A DNA stretch of 64,000 nt from Pseudomonadota bacterium (lineage in GTDB: Bacteria; Pseudomonadota; Gammaproteobacteria; Burkholderiales; Sulfuriferulaceae). The first letter of the stretch is position 1. The number at the start of each line of letters is the position of its first letter. Where the stretch lies: positions 1 to 64,000 of the forward strand of contig JAJYHV010000049.1 in NCBI GenBank assembly GCA_021790515.1. The letters run 5' to 3'. Below, piece after piece: positions 52,476 through 64,000 of the stretch. The translations under genes and the position numbers were made by a program. The notes under the pieces are model-generated. The model had not been told where the DNA came from. It made no database searches and saw nothing but the letters and a program-made list of their open reading frames with translations.

Positions 52476-52867
52476 TGCAAGACCCCGTGCTGGAAAAAAT
52501 GCAGCAACTGATGCAAAAATATCAGGGACAACCCGACAGCACACCAGCTGCCAGAAGCCTTGTCACAGGCAATGCCGTGCCCGTACTGAGGAATATCGTG
52601 AAACTGGGGGACGCCATTCCCCCTCAACGCGACACCACAGATGCTCCATTTCTGTCCACGACGCTGATCAACACCCTGCATAGCCAGATTGAACAGGAAT
52701 TGCAAGCGCAACTCAAGCCGTTACTGGCTGAACATTTACAACGGGTCCTGACCCAAGCCATTGCAAACAGCCTGCCCGAACTGCAGCAACAATTCCAGAC
52801 CCTGATTCACGACAGTGTGCAACATGCACTGGACAGGCAAGGGTTACCAACTCGCGATAAATCATGA
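52472..52867 (+). CDS. Hypothetical protein in the pepA-holC-valS cluster
   Basis: 131-aa ORF overlapping the holC stop; charged, helix-rich; no family recognised. Confidence 0.65.
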   Translation: MMQDPVLEKMQQLMQKYQGQPDSTPAARSLVTGNAVPVLRNIVKLGDAIPPQRDTTDAPFLSTTLINTLHSQIEQELQAQLKPLLAEHLQRVLTQAIANSLPELQQQFQTLIHDSVQHALDRQGLPTRDKS

Positions 52868-52982
52868 CGTGTGGAACACGTTTTAATGGTATAGTTGAGT
52901 AATGCAATGCAACATATTGATATAAATATATTTCATTATACGAAACTCTAATACCCAATCGACCACCCAATCACAGAATAAT

Positions 52983-55730
52983 ATGGAACTCGCTAAAAGT
53001 TTTGAACCACAAACAATCGAATCACGCTGGTATCAGCAATGGGAATCGTCTGGTTATTTTCGCCCCGCACAGGATAACCGGCAGCCAGCCTATTGCATCA
53101 TGCTGCCGCCTCCCAATGTCACCGGCACCCTGCACATGGGGCACGCCTTCCAGCACACCCTGATGGACGCCCTCATTCGCCATCATCGCATGATGGGCAA
53201 TAACACCCTGTGGCAACCCGGTACCGATCATGCGGGTATCGCCACCCAGATCGTGGTCGAGCGTCAATTGGAGAGTCAGGGACTTTCTCGCCACGACCTT
53301 GGTCGCGCTGCCTTCATTGAAAAAGTATGGCAATGGAAAGGACAATCCGGTTCCACCATCACCACCCAGATGCGGCGTCTCGGCACATCATGCGATTGGG
53401 AACGTGAACGATTTACCATGGACGAAGGGCTATCCAAAGCTGTTACCGAAGTGTTCGTGCGCCTGCACCGCGAAGGCTTGATCTACCGTGGTCAACGCCT
53501 GGTCAACTGGGATCCAGTCTTGGGCACAGCGGTTTCCGATCTCGAAGTCATCGCCAGCGAAGAAGACGGATTTTTGTGGCATATCCTGTACGCCATCGAC
53601 GGAGAAAAGGGGTTTGTCGAAGTCGCCACCACCCGTCCAGAAACCCTGTTTGGTGATGTGGCAGTAGCGGTTCACCCCGACGACGAACGCTACCGACACC
53701 TGATTGGCCGCACAGTGCGCATCCCGGTGGCCGAACGCAGTATTCCGGTCATCGCCGACACCTATGTTGACCCAAGCTTCGGCACCGGCATTGTCAAAAT
53801 CACGCCGGCACACGACTTCAACGATTACGCCGTGGGCGAACGGCATCACCTTGCACCCATCGCCATCATGACACCCGATGCGCGCCTGAACGAACGGTGT
53901 CCCGCCGACTATCAAGGACTGGACCGTTATGTGGCACGGGAAAAGCTCATTGCCGCATTACAGGCGCAGGGACAATTGGCCGCGACCAAACCACACAAAT
54001 TGATGGTGCCGCGCGGTGACCGCAGCCAGGCGGTCATCGAACCCTTGCTCACGGAACAATGGTTCGTCGCTACCAAGGGACTTGCCGAACGGGCGCTGAA
54101 TGCAGTAACGAGCGGTGAACTGCGTTTCGTGCCGGAAAACTGGACCACCACCTACCGTCAGTGGCTGGAAAATATTCAGGATTGGTGTATTTCCCGCCAG
54201 TTGTGGTGGGGACACCAGATTCCCGCCTGGTATGACGAGGATGGCCATGTTTATGTTGCTCACACCGAAGCAGAAGCACGCCAACAGGCTGGCGGCAAAC
54301 CGCTGCGCCGTGACGAAGATGTACTCGACACCTGGTTCTCCTCTGCCCTGTGGCCATTTTCAACGCTGGGCTGGCCGGACAAGACGCCAGAACTGGACCA
54401 TTTCCTGCCCGGTGCCGTACTGGTAACAGGCTTCGACATCATCTTTTTCTGGGTTGCCCGCATGGTGATGATGTCACTGCACTTCACCGGCAAGGTTCCC
54501 TTCCGGGAAGTTTATGTCACCGGATTGGTTCGCGACGCCCATGGCGATAAAATGTCCAAATCCAAAGGCAATGTCATCGACCCGCTGGATTTGATTGACG
54601 GCATCAGTCTGGACGCCCTGATTACCAAGCGCACTACCGGCATGATGAATCCCAAACAGGCCGAACGCATTGCCGCTCAGACACGCAAAGATTATCCACA
54701 CGGTTTCACGCCCGTCGGCACTGACGCGCTGCGTTTTACTTTTGCCAGCCTCGCCACCCATGGTCGCGATATCAAGTTCGATTTGCAACGCGCCGACGGC
54801 TACCGCAACTTTTGTAACAAACTGTGGAACGCCACCCGTTTCGTCCTCATGAACTGTGCCGGACAAGATACCGGCATCGATGAAACCCTGCCGATAGAAC
54901 GTAGCTTTGCCGATCGCTGGATCATTGGCCATCTGCAACAAACCGAGCAAGAAATCACGCAAGCATTCATCGAATACCGCTTCGACATGGTTGCCCGCCA
55001 CCTGTATCAATTTATCTGGGATGATTATTGCGACTGGTATCTCGAACTGGCCAAAGTACAATTACAACACGGCAATGCTGCCCAGCACCGCGCCACCCGG
55101 CGCACACTGGTTCGCGTACTGGAAACGGCCTTGCGGCTTGCGCATCCGCTCATCCCGTTCATCACGGAAGAATTATGGCAACATATCGCGCCACTATGCG
55201 GAAAACAGGAGAAAAGCATCATGCTGCAACCTTGGCCTCAAGCCAACCTTGCCGCAATTGATACTCAAGCTGATCAGGACATGGCATTGCTCATGCAATT
55301 CGTGGGGACGATACGTACCTTGCGCAGCAGCATGGGAATTTCTCCCGCGCAAAAAATAGCGCTCATCATCGCCGGAAACCCGGCACCCCTTGCCGTGTTA
55401 CATACCAGCATCATCGCGCTGGCAAAACTCGACAGCCTGACCTTGCAAGAACAGCTTCCTGCCAGCAATGCCCCTGTTTCCGTTGTGGGAGAATGGCAGC
55501 TTATGCCAGACATTCGCATCGACCGGGCAACAGAAATCGCGCGACTGGACAAGGAAATCGCCCGCCTGCAAAGCGAAATCGACAAGTGTACCAATAAACT
55601 CGACAATGCAGCATTCACGGCACGCGCACCAGCAGCGGTGGTCGAACAAGAACAGCAACGTTTGCAACAATTTCGCGACACCCTGGAAAAACTGCTGCCG
55701 CAACGGGAACAGATGGAACAAAGCGAATAA
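52983..55730 (+). CDS. valS: Valyl-tRNA synthetase
   Basis: [31 protein letters not shown] (HIGH) and [14 protein letters not shown]. Confidence 0.97.
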   Translation: MELAKSFEPQTIESRWYQQWESSGYFRPAQDNRQPAYCIMLPPPNVTGTLHMGHAFQHTLMDALIRHHRMMGNNTLWQPGTDHAGIATQIVVERQLESQGLSRHDLGRAAFIEKVWQWKGQSGSTITTQMRRLGTSCDWERERFTMDEGLSKAVTEVFVRLHREGLIYRGQRLVNWDPVLGTAVSDLEVIASEEDGFLWHILYAIDGEKGFVEVATTRPETLFGDVAVAVHPDDERYRHLIGRTVRIPVAERSIPVIADTYVDPSFGTGIVKITPAHDFNDYAVGERHHLAPIAIMTPDARLNERCPADYQGLDRYVAREKLIAALQAQGQLAATKPHKLMVPRGDRSQAVIEPLLTEQWFVATKGLAERALNAVTSGELRFVPENWTTTYRQWLENIQDWCISRQLWWGHQIPAWYDEDGHVYVAHTEAEARQQAGGKPLRRDEDVLDTWFSSALWPFSTLGWPDKTPELDHFLPGAVLVTGFDIIFFWVARMVMMSLHFTGKVPFREVYVTGLVRDAHGDKMSKSKGNVIDPLDLIDGISLDALITKRTTGMMNPKQAERIAAQTRKDYPHGFTPVGTDALRFTFASLATHGRDIKFDLQRADGYRNFCNKLWNATRFVLMNCAGQDTGIDETLPIERSFADRWIIGHLQQTEQEITQAFIEYRFDMVARHLYQFIWDDYCDWYLELAKVQLQHGNAAQHRATRRTLVRVLETALRLAHPLIPFITEELWQHIAPLCGKQEKSIMLQPWPQANLAAIDTQADQDMALLMQFVGTIRTLRSSMGISPAQKIALIIAGNPAPLAVLHTSIIALAKLDSLTLQEQLPASNAPVSVVGEWQLMPDIRIDRATEIARLDKEIARLQSEIDKCTNKLDNAAFTARAPAAVVEQEQQRLQQFRDTLEKLLPQREQMEQSE

Positions 55731-55769
55731 ATCAAAGCGAACAAGCGGGAGTCGGCAAGCAACTGCCCC

Positions 55770-56873
55770 ATGAAACAATACGCAATATTTTGTACCGTCA
55801 TCGATAACTACGGTGATGCCGCCGTCAGTTGGCGATTGGCACGCCAACTCGCCAACGAACACGGCCTGTCTGTCCGCCTGTGGATTGACGACCTGACGTC
55901 CCTTGCCGCCCTCGAACCGGACGTTGCCCCCAACTCACCCGCGCAAAATGTGGCAGGCGTCGACATCTACCACTGGCGCGAACCCATCGACCCTCACTAC
56001 TTGAGTGCAGTCGATACCATCATTGCCGCTTTTGGCTGCCGCCTGCCTACAACGTATCTGACCGCCATGGCTACCATGCGACCAGCACCGCGCTGGATCA
56101 ATCTGGAATACCTGAGCGCAGAACCCTGGATAGAATCTTGTCATTTATTGCCATCCCCACACCCACAACTGCCCATCACGCAAACATTTGTCTTTCCCGG
56201 TTTTACCGAAAACACGGGTGGATTGTTGCGCGAACACGACCTCATCCAGCGCCGCGATGCATTTCAAAACAACCCTGCCGCACAACACGAATTCTGGCAG
56301 CAACTGGACTGTTACCCGCCACAAAACGCCATCAAGATTTCCTTGTTTGGTTATGCCCATGCGCCCTTATACGACACCTTGCGCGCCTGGACACACACTA
56401 CCCAACCTGTTTGCTGCCTCATTCCACATGGCCCGTTGGCAGAGCAAGCACAAACCCTGCCCGCATGGATAAAACGAACACTGCATCTGCAAATTTTGCC
56501 ATTCATGAGTCAAACCGATTACGACCGCCTGCTATGGGCTTGTGACGCCAATTTTGTACGCGGTGAAGATTCACTGGTACGCGCACTATGGGCCGGCCGG
56601 CCGCTGATTTGGCACATCTACCCCCAGAGCGAAAATACGCACGCCGCCAAACTGGATGCCTTCCTCAACCGTCAATTGGCACATGCCGACACAAACACGA
56701 ACAACATCGTCCGCAGTTTTGCCCAGACATGGAATGGATTGCAGACCGATCCGAATGCAGCACTCGCCTGGCTGCGGCATTTACCCTCACTGCAGGCATT
56801 GCAACGATCCTGGAGCGATGCGCTTTCTGCCCAGACGGATCTGGTTACCCGACTAGAAGCCTGTCGGACTTGA
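55770..56873 (+). CDS. earP: EF-P arginine rhamnosyltransferase EarP (DUF2331)
   Basis: DNYGDAAVSWRLARQLA; RGEDSLVRALWAGRPLIWHIYPQSENTHAAKLDAFL. Confidence 0.9.
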   Translation: MKQYAIFCTVIDNYGDAAVSWRLARQLANEHGLSVRLWIDDLTSLAALEPDVAPNSPAQNVAGVDIYHWREPIDPHYLSAVDTIIAAFGCRLPTTYLTAMATMRPAPRWINLEYLSAEPWIESCHLLPSPHPQLPITQTFVFPGFTENTGGLLREHDLIQRRDAFQNNPAAQHEFWQQLDCYPPQNAIKISLFGYAHAPLYDTLRAWTHTTQPVCCLIPHGPLAEQAQTLPAWIKRTLHLQILPFMSQTDYDRLLWACDANFVRGEDSLVRALWAGRPLIWHIYPQSENTHAAKLDAFLNRQLAHADTNTNNIVRSFAQTWNGLQTDPNAALAWLRHLPSLQALQRSWSDALSAQTDLVTRLEACRT

Positions 56874-56913
56874 TTCGTCATACCCGCATGGGACGGGGCT
56901 TGGTGGGCGAACT

Positions 56914-57049
56914 GCCGCGTTGCGCCGCTTGTCAAGGCTATTCCTTGGGTACTGACCCAAGGGAGAATAACCCTTGACTGCCCGTCGCGCCTTGCATTTC
57001 ACTCTGCCAAGCCACCGTCGCGACCGTGTAGGAATTAATCAGTGCTTCC
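56914..57049. repeat. MITE-like element, long form, 5'-truncated (copy 5)
   Basis: Core GTTGCGCCGCTTG...TTGGGTACTGACCCAAGGGAGAATAACCCTTGACTGC...GCGCCTTGCATTTCA shared with the reverse complement of 3620-3779; right end GGAATTAATCAGTGCTTCC-CTA. Confidence 0.78.
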
Positions 57050-57097
57050 CTAGAGAAGTCTTGCAGAAAACCGACAGTGCGTCGATTGTCTATCCGG

Positions 57098-57128
57098 AGC
57101 AATTAGGTCACCGGCCTTCAGGCCGGTG
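57098..57128. repeat. REP/IS605-end-like hairpin, copy B
   Basis: AGCAATTAGGTCACCGGCCTTCAGGCCGGTG; same core as copy A. Confidence 0.65.
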
Positions 57129-57163
57129 GATGTTTCATCAGGGAGGGGTGTGCATCGAAAACA

Positions 57164-57191
57164 GAAAAGCGCACCAGTTGGTGCGCTTTTC
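57164..57191 (-). terminator. Rho-independent terminator downstream of ihfB
   Basis: GAAAAGCGCACCA-GT-TGGTGCGCTTTTC stem; T-rich on minus strand. Confidence 0.7.
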
Positions 57192-57213
57192 CGGTTCAAC
57201 CTTTTCAGACCAA

Positions 57214-57501
57214 TCAGGCGGGTGAATAATCCACTCGTTCGCGTAACTCTTTGCCTGCCTTGAAATGGGGCACGTGCTTTTCCGGTACGTCCACCTTTTC
57301 GCCAGTTTTCGGGTTACGTCCCACGCGAGGCGGACGGTAGTTCAGACTAAAACTGCCAAACCCGCGAATTTCCACCCGTTTTCCGGTTGCCAGACTTTGT
57401 GATACCGCATCCAGAACGGTTCTGACCACAAGTTCCGTGTCAGCCAGCGCCAGTTGTGGATAGCGCTCTGTCAGTCTGATTATCAGCTCAGATTTAGTCA
57501 T
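57214..57501 (-). CDS. ihfB: Integration host factor subunit beta
   Basis: [58 protein letters not shown]. Confidence 0.95.
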   Translation of the reverse strand: MTKSELIIRLTERYPQLALADTELVVRTVLDAVSQSLATGKRVEIRGFGSFSLNYRPPRVGRNPKTGEKVDVPEKHVPHFKAGKELRERVDYSPA

Positions 57502-57521
57502 CATCCCGCCTTTCAAATCAA

Positions 57522-59237
57522 TCAGGAATTACGGTTATCCAATTTGGCTTTCAGCAAGGCACCAAGGTTGGTGGTCCCTGAATTGGCAGCCTGATCGTCG
57601 GCCATTTTTTGCATGACTTCAGTGTGGTCTGCGGCATCTTTGGCCTTGACGGACAAATGAATGCTGCGACTCTTGCGATCCACATTGATAATCATCGCCT
57701 CCACGATGTCGCCTTCTTTCAGATGGGTGCGAATGTCTTCCACGCGATCACGAGAAAATTCGGATGCGCGCAAATAACCCTCTACATCATTGTCCAACTG
57801 AATCGTGGCGCCTTTGGCATCGAGTGATTTGACCACGCCTTTGACGATGCTACCTTTGTCGAAGCTCGACACAAAGCTGTTGACCGGATCGCTCTCAATC
57901 TGTTTGATGCCCAGCGAAATGCGTTCACGCTCCACATCGATGGCCAGAACGACCGCCTGTACTTCGTCGCCCTTGCGGAAATTGCGCACGGCTTCTTCAC
58001 CAGGCAACGACCAGGACAGGTCGGACAGGTGCACCAGACCATCAATTCCGCCCGGCAAGCCAATAAAGACGCCAAAATCGGTAATGGATTTGATTTGACC
58101 GGAAACCTTGTCACCCTTTTTATGGCCGGATTCGAAATCTTCCCATGGGTTGGTCTTGCATTGTTTCATGCCCAGCGAAATACGACGACGTTCTTCATCG
58201 ATTTCCAGTACCATGACTTCAACTTCGTCACCCAGTTGCACAACCTTGGAAGGATGGACATTTTTGTTGGTCCAGTCCATTTCGGACACGTGCACCAAAC
58301 CTTCAATACCGGTTTCAATTTCCACGAATGCGCCATAATCGGTCAAGTTTGCCACTTTACCAAACATGCGGGTCCCGGCAGGATAACGACGTGCCAGGCC
58401 ATGCCATGGATCATCGCCCAACTGCTTGATGCCGAGCGAAACACGATTCTTTTCCTGATCAAATTTCAGAATCTTGGCTTCCACTTCGTCGCCTACCTGC
58501 ACCACTTCCGATGGATGTTTGACGCGACGCCAGGCCATGTCAGTGATGTGCAGCAGTCCGTCGATACCGCCCAAATCAACAAACGCGCCATAATCAGTAA
58601 TGTTTTTGACCACGCCTCTGACGATGGCGCCTTCTTTCAGGTTGGACATCAATGCATCGCGATCCGCACCCATCGTTGCTTCAAGCACGGCGCGGCGTGA
58701 AACGACTACATTATTGCGTTTACGGTCGAGCTTGATGACCTTGAATTCCATCTCTTTGTTTTCATATGGAGTCGTGTCCTTGACCGGACGAATATCCACC
58801 AAAGAGCCAGGCAAGAAAGCCCGAATCCCGTTTACCATGACTGTCAAACCGCCTTTGACCTTGCCATTGACCATGCCAGAGATGATCTCGCCGTCTTCCA
58901 TGGCTTTTTCCAGGTTAATCCAGGCAGCCAGTCGCTTGGCCTTGTCGCGCGACAAACGGGTAGAGCCGTAGCCATCTTCCAGCATTTCAATCGCTACGCT
59001 GACGAAATCGCCTACCTTGACTTCCAGTTCGCCACGATCGGAGCGAAATTCTTCGATCGGAATCAGGCTTTCGGACTTCAGTCCGGCATTGACGATGACA
59101 AAATTGTCGTCGATACCGACCACTTCGGCAGTAATGACTTCGCCGGCACGCAACTCCTGACGGCTCAAACTTTCTTCAAACAGTGCTGCAAAACTCTCCA
59201 TACCGTTTTCGGCAACGGGTTCAGAAACAATAGACAT
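57522..59237 (-). CDS. rpsA: 30S ribosomal protein S1
   Basis: Six S1 repeats, e.g. [34 protein letters not shown]. Confidence 0.97.
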   Translation of the reverse strand: MSIVSEPVAENGMESFAALFEESLSRQELRAGEVITAEVVGIDDNFVIVNAGLKSESLIPIEEFRSDRGELEVKVGDFVSVAIEMLEDGYGSTRLSRDKAKRLAAWINLEKAMEDGEIISGMVNGKVKGGLTVMVNGIRAFLPGSLVDIRPVKDTTPYENKEMEFKVIKLDRKRNNVVVSRRAVLEATMGADRDALMSNLKEGAIVRGVVKNITDYGAFVDLGGIDGLLHITDMAWRRVKHPSEVVQVGDEVEAKILKFDQEKNRVSLGIKQLGDDPWHGLARRYPAGTRMFGKVANLTDYGAFVEIETGIEGLVHVSEMDWTNKNVHPSKVVQLGDEVEVMVLEIDEERRRISLGMKQCKTNPWEDFESGHKKGDKVSGQIKSITDFGVFIGLPGGIDGLVHLSDLSWSLPGEEAVRNFRKGDEVQAVVLAIDVERERISLGIKQIESDPVNSFVSSFDKGSIVKGVVKSLDAKGATIQLDNDVEGYLRASEFSRDRVEDIRTHLKEGDIVEAMIINVDRKSRSIHLSVKAKDAADHTEVMQKMADDQAANSGTTNLGALLKAKLDNRNS

Positions 59238-59386
59238 GAATGATTAACCTGAAAAAACCGCGATATATAGCGGGGTAAAATTTGGGACTCGCCCACCAAG
59301 CCAAGCGATTGATGATTTGCCACCACAGGCAGATCAAGCAATCCTTGACACCCTTGCCAACTGAAAACCAGTTGATCAATATAACC

Positions 59387-59470
59387 AACTCTTGCAACAA
59401 CTGACTCTTGCAACAACTGACTCTTGCAACAACCAACTCTTGCAACAACCAACTCTTGCAACTCTTAACA
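59387..59470. repeat. 16-bp tandem repeat, about five units, in the cmk-rpsA intergenic region
   Basis: CTTGCAACAAC(TG/CA)ACT repeated, ending CTTGCAACTCTTAAC. Confidence 0.85.
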
Positions 59471-59482
59471 ACAGCATTTATA

Positions 59483-60178
59483 TCACACTTGCTGCAAATG
59501 CTTCCAGCGCGCCAACACCCAATCCACCGCCATTTGTATCGTCATGGCACTGGTGTCGAGTAATTCGGCAGTCGGTTCACGCACCAACGGGGCAACGGCG
59601 CGCGCTGCATCACGCGCATCGCGCTCTGCCATTTGTCGCGTCAATTCAACGAGCAGATTGTCGATTTTAACATCCATCCCTTTTTCCATCAACTGCTTAT
59701 AGCGTCTTTCCGCGCGAATTTCCGGGCTGGCGGTCAAAAAAACTTTCAAACTGGCGTCCGGAAATACCACTGACGCCATGTCCCGGCCATCGGCCACCAA
59801 CCCCGGCGCACGACGAAAAGCCCGTTGACGCGCCAGTAATGCGGCACGAACCGCAGGATACTGGGCAACACAGGAAGCGCCGGCCCCCATATTTTCACTA
59901 CGCAACACATCGTCTACCTGCCGCTCATCCAACCAGACAGCATTCGCTTCAAAACGCACCGACAATCGTTCCGCCAGCGCCGCCAACGCCATTTCATCGT
60001 GCCAGGACACTCCCTGCCGCTCAGCAGCCAATGCCGTCAGACGATACAATGCGCCACTGTCCAGATAATGAAAACCCAATTGCCGCGCCACCAGACTGGC
60101 CACCGTACCCTTTCCTGACGCTGAAGGGCCGTCAATGGCAATAACCGGTACAAAGCCCGGGGCTCTCTCAGCGCTCAT
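59483..60178 (-). CDS. cmk: Cytidylate kinase
   Basis: [39 protein letters not shown]. Confidence 0.95.
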   Translation of the reverse strand: MSAERAPGFVPVIAIDGPSASGKGTVASLVARQLGFHYLDSGALYRLTALAAERQGVSWHDEMALAALAERLSVRFEANAVWLDERQVDDVLRSENMGAGASCVAQYPAVRAALLARQRAFRRAPGLVADGRDMASVVFPDASLKVFLTASPEIRAERRYKQLMEKGMDVKIDNLLVELTRQMAERDARDAARAVAPLVREPTAELLDTSAMTIQMAVDWVLARWKHLQQV

Positions 60179-61479
60179 GGCCGCGCAATCGTAGAAAATA
60201 CATTAAAGTATTCCGGAAATGTCTTGTTGACACAGGAAGGATCATTAATACGAATCGGCACGCCAGCCAATGCAACCAGCGAGAAACACATCGCCATACG
60301 ATGATCATCGTAAGTATCAATCGTGGCCGGCAGAATTTTTTCCGGTGGCACGATACGCAAATAATCACTCCCCGCCTCTACTTCCGCCCCCACTTTGCGC
60401 AACTCGGTGGCCATGGCAGTAATGCGATCGGTTTCCTTCACCCGCCAACTGCCAATGTTACGCAATACAGTTTCACCGCGTGCAAACAACGCCAATACCG
60501 CCAAAGTCATGGCCGCATCCGGAATATGGTTGAAATCACCGTCAATACCAGCCAACTCTTCTCCACTACAAACCACGATGGCTTTGTCCTCGTATTCGAC
60601 GATCGCCCCCATCTGCACCAACGCCTGCGCAAAACGGACATCTCCCTGAATACTGAGTCGCCCCACCCCTTCCACCCGCACCGGACCGCCGCCGATAACC
60701 CCTGCTGCCAAAAAATAAGATGCTGACGACGCATCACCTTCGACTTCAATGTTACCCGGACTCACATACTGCCTGTTCGCACGCAGATGAAAAACACTCA
60801 ATCCTTCCGTCTCGACAATCACACCAAAGCGGCGCATGAGTTTGAGCGTAATATCGATATAAGGCTTGGAAATCAACTCGCCAGCCACGCGTACGGTCAC
60901 CTCACGCTGTAACAATGGCGCGGCCAACAGCAAACCCGTCAAAAACTGGCTGGATACCGAGCCCCGCACACTGACAGATGCCAATGCGGAAGGCGTGGCC
61001 GGCGCAATATCGAGCGGCGGGCATCCCTCTGTTCCCAGGTAACTTATCTGCGCTCCCAGACCGCGTAGCGCATCGACCAGATCACCAATGGGTCGCTCAT
61101 GCATGCGTGCCGTACCGGTAAGACGATATGAACCACCCGATAGGGCCAACACGGCGGTCAGGGAGCGAAATGCGGTTCCTGCATTACCGAGAAACAATTC
61201 TGCCTGTTGTACCGGAAATCGCCCGGCAACACCCTTGATTAAATAATCGCGACTGCCATCCACCTGCTGGCAGATCACGCCCAGTTGCGTCAAAGCAGCC
61301 AGCATGACCCGCGTATCGTCACAGTCGAGCACATGACGCACCAAGGTTTCACCCTCAGCCAATGCCGCGAGCAACAAAATCCGGTTGGAAAGACTTTTTG
61401 AACCGGGCAAATGCACCGTTCCCTCGGCAATCCGCAAAGCCGGAATGTCCATAAAATGCGTCGCTGTCATATCTACCAA
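60175..61479 (-). CDS. aroA: 3-phosphoshikimate 1-carboxyvinyltransferase
   Basis: [39 protein letters not shown]. Confidence 0.95.
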   Translation of the reverse strand: MVDMTATHFMDIPALRIAEGTVHLPGSKSLSNRILLLAALAEGETLVRHVLDCDDTRVMLAALTQLGVICQQVDGSRDYLIKGVAGRFPVQQAELFLGNAGTAFRSLTAVLALSGGSYRLTGTARMHERPIGDLVDALRGLGAQISYLGTEGCPPLDIAPATPSALASVSVRGSVSSQFLTGLLLAAPLLQREVTVRVAGELISKPYIDITLKLMRRFGVIVETEGLSVFHLRANRQYVSPGNIEVEGDASSASYFLAAGVIGGGPVRVEGVGRLSIQGDVRFAQALVQMGAIVEYEDKAIVVCSGEELAGIDGDFNHIPDAAMTLAVLALFARGETVLRNIGSWRVKETDRITAMATELRKVGAEVEAGSDYLRIVPPEKILPATIDTYDDHRMAMCFSLVALAGVPIRINDPSCVNKTFPEYFNVFSTIARP

Positions 61480-61664
61480 CTAGTTAACCATAAAATTATA
61501 GCAAGGCAGGCGAGACACGCCTGATGTTAACCCATTTTTTCATGCGGTTGCACCGCCTCCGCGAGCCCGGGTTTTGTGTGGATTCGCGCACCGCGCGCAC
61601 CACACCATGACGACAACGGCGGGAAAGTATACCGCAAAAACAGGCGAACAAAAATGACGGTCAA

Positions 61665-63362
61665 TCAACGCACAAACAAAATGTACGCCAGAAAAAAATC
61701 CAGCACCAGAGCAAAAATTGCCACGGAACGCCAGATAATCAACGGTTGTCTGGCCAACAGCGGTGTGGCAGGCAACGCTGATAACGGGCGCCGCTCACCA
61801 TATTCCAGCGCCAGCAAAAACTCTTCCGCCGTTTCAAAACGTTCTCCCGGTTTACGGGCAACGGCTTTTTGCAGCACATGTTCGAGCCAGGCGGGCGTCT
61901 CTGGCCGATAACGCACCACCGGCGTCATCTCGCCAAACACCGGATGTTGAAACGGCTCGATTTCGCCGTATGGATAATGTCGGGTCAACAAATAATATAA
62001 CGTAACACCCACAGCGTACAATTCGCTGGATACACTCGCCCGCGCAGCTTCCAGCAACAACTCCGGCGCCATGAAAGCCGGTGTGCCAACGCCAACCCCC
62101 GTATTTTGCCAGGCAAGGCTCGTTGCCACACCAAAATCGAGGATGCGTAATCGACCATCGTCTCCCCAGTGCAGATTGGCCGGCTTGATGTCACGATGCA
62201 AAATATTCAGCCGATGCAGGCTTGCCAACCCTTTCAGCGTCCGAATTCCCATCTGGATAATATCCGCCACAGAAAAATGACGGCCGGCGTCAATATATTG
62301 CTGCAATGTTGCGCCTGCATGCCACGACATCACATAATAAAGCGCCGAACGTTGCTCGGCAACCAAGGGCAACACCTGTGGAAAATAATGCGCCAACGCC
62401 CGTTTCGCCAGCCATTCTTCTTGCATCAACGCAATGGACAATTCTGCCTGCCCCATCATGTCCGGCGGCAAGGTTTTCAGGACATGATTTTGACCGTCAC
62501 GCAGATTTTTAACTTTATACAACAATGACAAACGTGAAGCATGGATCACCTCCAATACCTCAAAACCATCAATTTGCATACCGGATTTCAATCGAGGCGG
62601 CACAGGTAAACGACGCCCTGCGGATAAATGATCCTGCCAGCCATTTTCCGCCACGGCGTCAACACGGATAACCAGTGCGCTGGCATTGTCTTGCCCACCG
62701 CGTCGATGCGCCTGCGTCACCAATGCCGCTGCCGCCAACTCCGGATTATCATTCTCGTCGAGCGTACGGTGCATGACCACATCACCAAGTGCTTCCCATA
62801 CACCATCCGACACCAGCAAAAAAGCATCGCCAGCCTGCAAATCGCCGTCGGAAAAATCCACCATCAAGTGTTGATCAAGGCCAACCGCACGTTTCAAAAC
62901 ATGCCGCATATCCGGCCGATCCCAGACATGATCAGTCGTCAATTGCTCCAGCACGCCGCCACGCAAACGATAAATACGGGAATCCCCTACCTGCGCGAGA
63001 TAAAAATGCTGCCCCCGCAACACCAATGCAGACAGGGTACACGACATTCCCGCCAGATCGCGGCGTGTCACCGCCTGTGCTATCAACCAGCGATTGATGG
63101 CAGAAAGCACCCTTTCCAGCGCATATGGCACAGCCCAAGTATCCGGTGTGGCATAATAATCCGCCAGCAGACCACGCACGGTGTATTCCGCCGCCTCACG
63201 ACCGCCCGCCCCGCCAGATACACCGTCGGCCAGTGCAGCCAGCATCCCTTTGACTGTCGCAACTGTTTTTCCGGGCTCGACAAACGCACAAAAATCCTCG
63301 TTGCGCTCCCGCGGCCCCGTTGCCGTCGCGTGAGCCACCCGATACACGGCTTGCCGGTTCAA
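61665..63362 (-). CDS. Bifunctional PP2C phosphatase / Ser-Thr protein kinase, tail-anchored
   Basis: PP2C LADGVSGGAGGREAAEY, LLVSDGVWEAL; kinase LHRDIKPANLHW, LDFGVATS, GTPAFMAPELL; C-terminal TM helix. Confidence 0.92.
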   Translation of the reverse strand: MNRQAVYRVAHATATGPRERNEDFCAFVEPGKTVATVKGMLAALADGVSGGAGGREAAEYTVRGLLADYYATPDTWAVPYALERVLSAINRWLIAQAVTRRDLAGMSCTLSALVLRGQHFYLAQVGDSRIYRLRGGVLEQLTTDHVWDRPDMRHVLKRAVGLDQHLMVDFSDGDLQAGDAFLLVSDGVWEALGDVVMHRTLDENDNPELAAAALVTQAHRRGGQDNASALVIRVDAVAENGWQDHLSAGRRLPVPPRLKSGMQIDGFEVLEVIHASRLSLLYKVKNLRDGQNHVLKTLPPDMMGQAELSIALMQEEWLAKRALAHYFPQVLPLVAEQRSALYYVMSWHAGATLQQYIDAGRHFSVADIIQMGIRTLKGLASLHRLNILHRDIKPANLHWGDDGRLRILDFGVATSLAWQNTGVGVGTPAFMAPELLLEAARASVSSELYAVGVTLYYLLTRHYPYGEIEPFQHPVFGEMTPVVRYRPETPAWLEHVLQKAVARKPGERFETAEEFLLALEYGERRPLSALPATPLLARQPLIIWRSVAIFALVLDFFLAYILFVR

Positions 63363-64000
63363 ACACGCGCCCCGGCAACCGACGCAGCACCCCAGGTCGT
63401 GCGCCAGCGGCGTTTGACCATACTTAACCCGAATAACGATAATAACGCCAGACCGGCAAACAGGATAAATCCGATCTGATAGCTTCCCGTCAACTGGCGT
63501 GAATAGCCCAGACTGGAGGCGAGATAAAAACCACCTACTCCCCCTGCCATCCCGACCAGGCCGGTCATGACCCCGATCTCTCGCCGAAATCGTTGTGGAA
63601 CCAACTGGAACACTGCACCATTACCCATTCCCAACGCCAGCATCACCGGCACGATCACCAATAACGCCAACCATGGCGTGGACATGCCACTACTAATCGC
63701 CAACAGAAAAATTGCCGCCAAAGTATACATGACAAGTAGTGTACGAATCCCTCCTATACGGTCAGCAAGCATACCACCCAAAGGACGCACCAGCGAACCG
63801 GCAAACACGCAGGCCGCCGTAAAATAACCTGCCACCACCGGCGATAATCCATACTGGGTATTAAAGTAAATGGTCAGACTGGAAGCCAGACCAACGAAAC
63901 CACCAAACGTCACACCATAAAAAAACATGAACCACCAGGCATCCTTGTCGCGCAACACCTGCAAATACTCGCGCAAGGTTTTTGCAGGCGGGCACTCCGG
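63359..64000 (-). CDS. NarK/NasA-type nitrate/nitrite MFS transporter, C-terminal part (runs off window)
   Basis: GMGNGAVFQLVPQRFRREIGVMTGLVGMAGGVGGF nitrate-signature-like segment. Confidence 0.85.
   Translation of the reverse strand, partial: PECPPAKTLREYLQVLRDKDAWWFMFFYGVTFGGFVGLASSLTIYFNTQYGLSPVVAGYFTAACVFAGSLVRPLGGMLADRIGGIRTLLVMYTLAAIFLLAISSGMSTPWLALLVIVPVMLALGMGNGAVFQLVPQRFRREIGVMTGLVGMAGGVGGFYLASSLGYSRQLTGSYQIGFILFAGLALLSLFGLSMVKRRWRTTWGAASVAGARV

Noticed and set aside
59165-59461. Small minus-strand ORF with LQELVVARV-type repeats
   Set aside because: It is a translation of the 16-bp tandem repeat and overlaps the rpsA start out of frame; no independent support.
59387-59470. Possible CRISPR array
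   Set aside because: Units are contiguous 16-mers with no spacers and no cas genes nearby; it is a simple tandem repeat.

Overview
The 64-kb window looks like a betaproteobacterial chromosome segment and is densely coding. Most of it is housekeeping: lplT, dinG, aroC, uvrC, nagZ, acpS, hupB-lon-clpX-clpP-tig, hpnCDE, ppiD, the full isc operon (iscR-S-U-A-hscB-hscA-fdx-iscX), cysE, trmJ, suhB, lysC, lptFG, pepA-holC-valS, earP, ihfB-rpsA-cmk-aroA, and a PP2C/Ser-Thr-kinase gene next to a NarK-type transporter. Three tRNAs are present: Val(TAC), Leu(TAG) and Ser(GCT). The most unusual part is an accessory-looking segment (about 36.0-46.3 kb) directly downstream of tRNA-Ser. It encodes an orphan DUF1537 kinase, a phosphoketolase-superfamily enzyme with mixed transketolase/phosphoketolase motifs, a divergent IclR regulator with a tandem near-palindromic putative operator, GlcDEF, and an Aer-like receptor lacking its methyl-accepting signalling hairpin. 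The window also carries a dispersed MITE-like inverted-repeat family (ends GGAAGCRCTGATT...AATCAGYGCTTCC). Its copies abut stop codons, supply the aroC stop codon and sit inside the isc operon. A second shared REP/IS605-like hairpin and a 16-bp tandem repeat upstream of rpsA are also present. All family calls come from reading motifs by eye; no database search was run.
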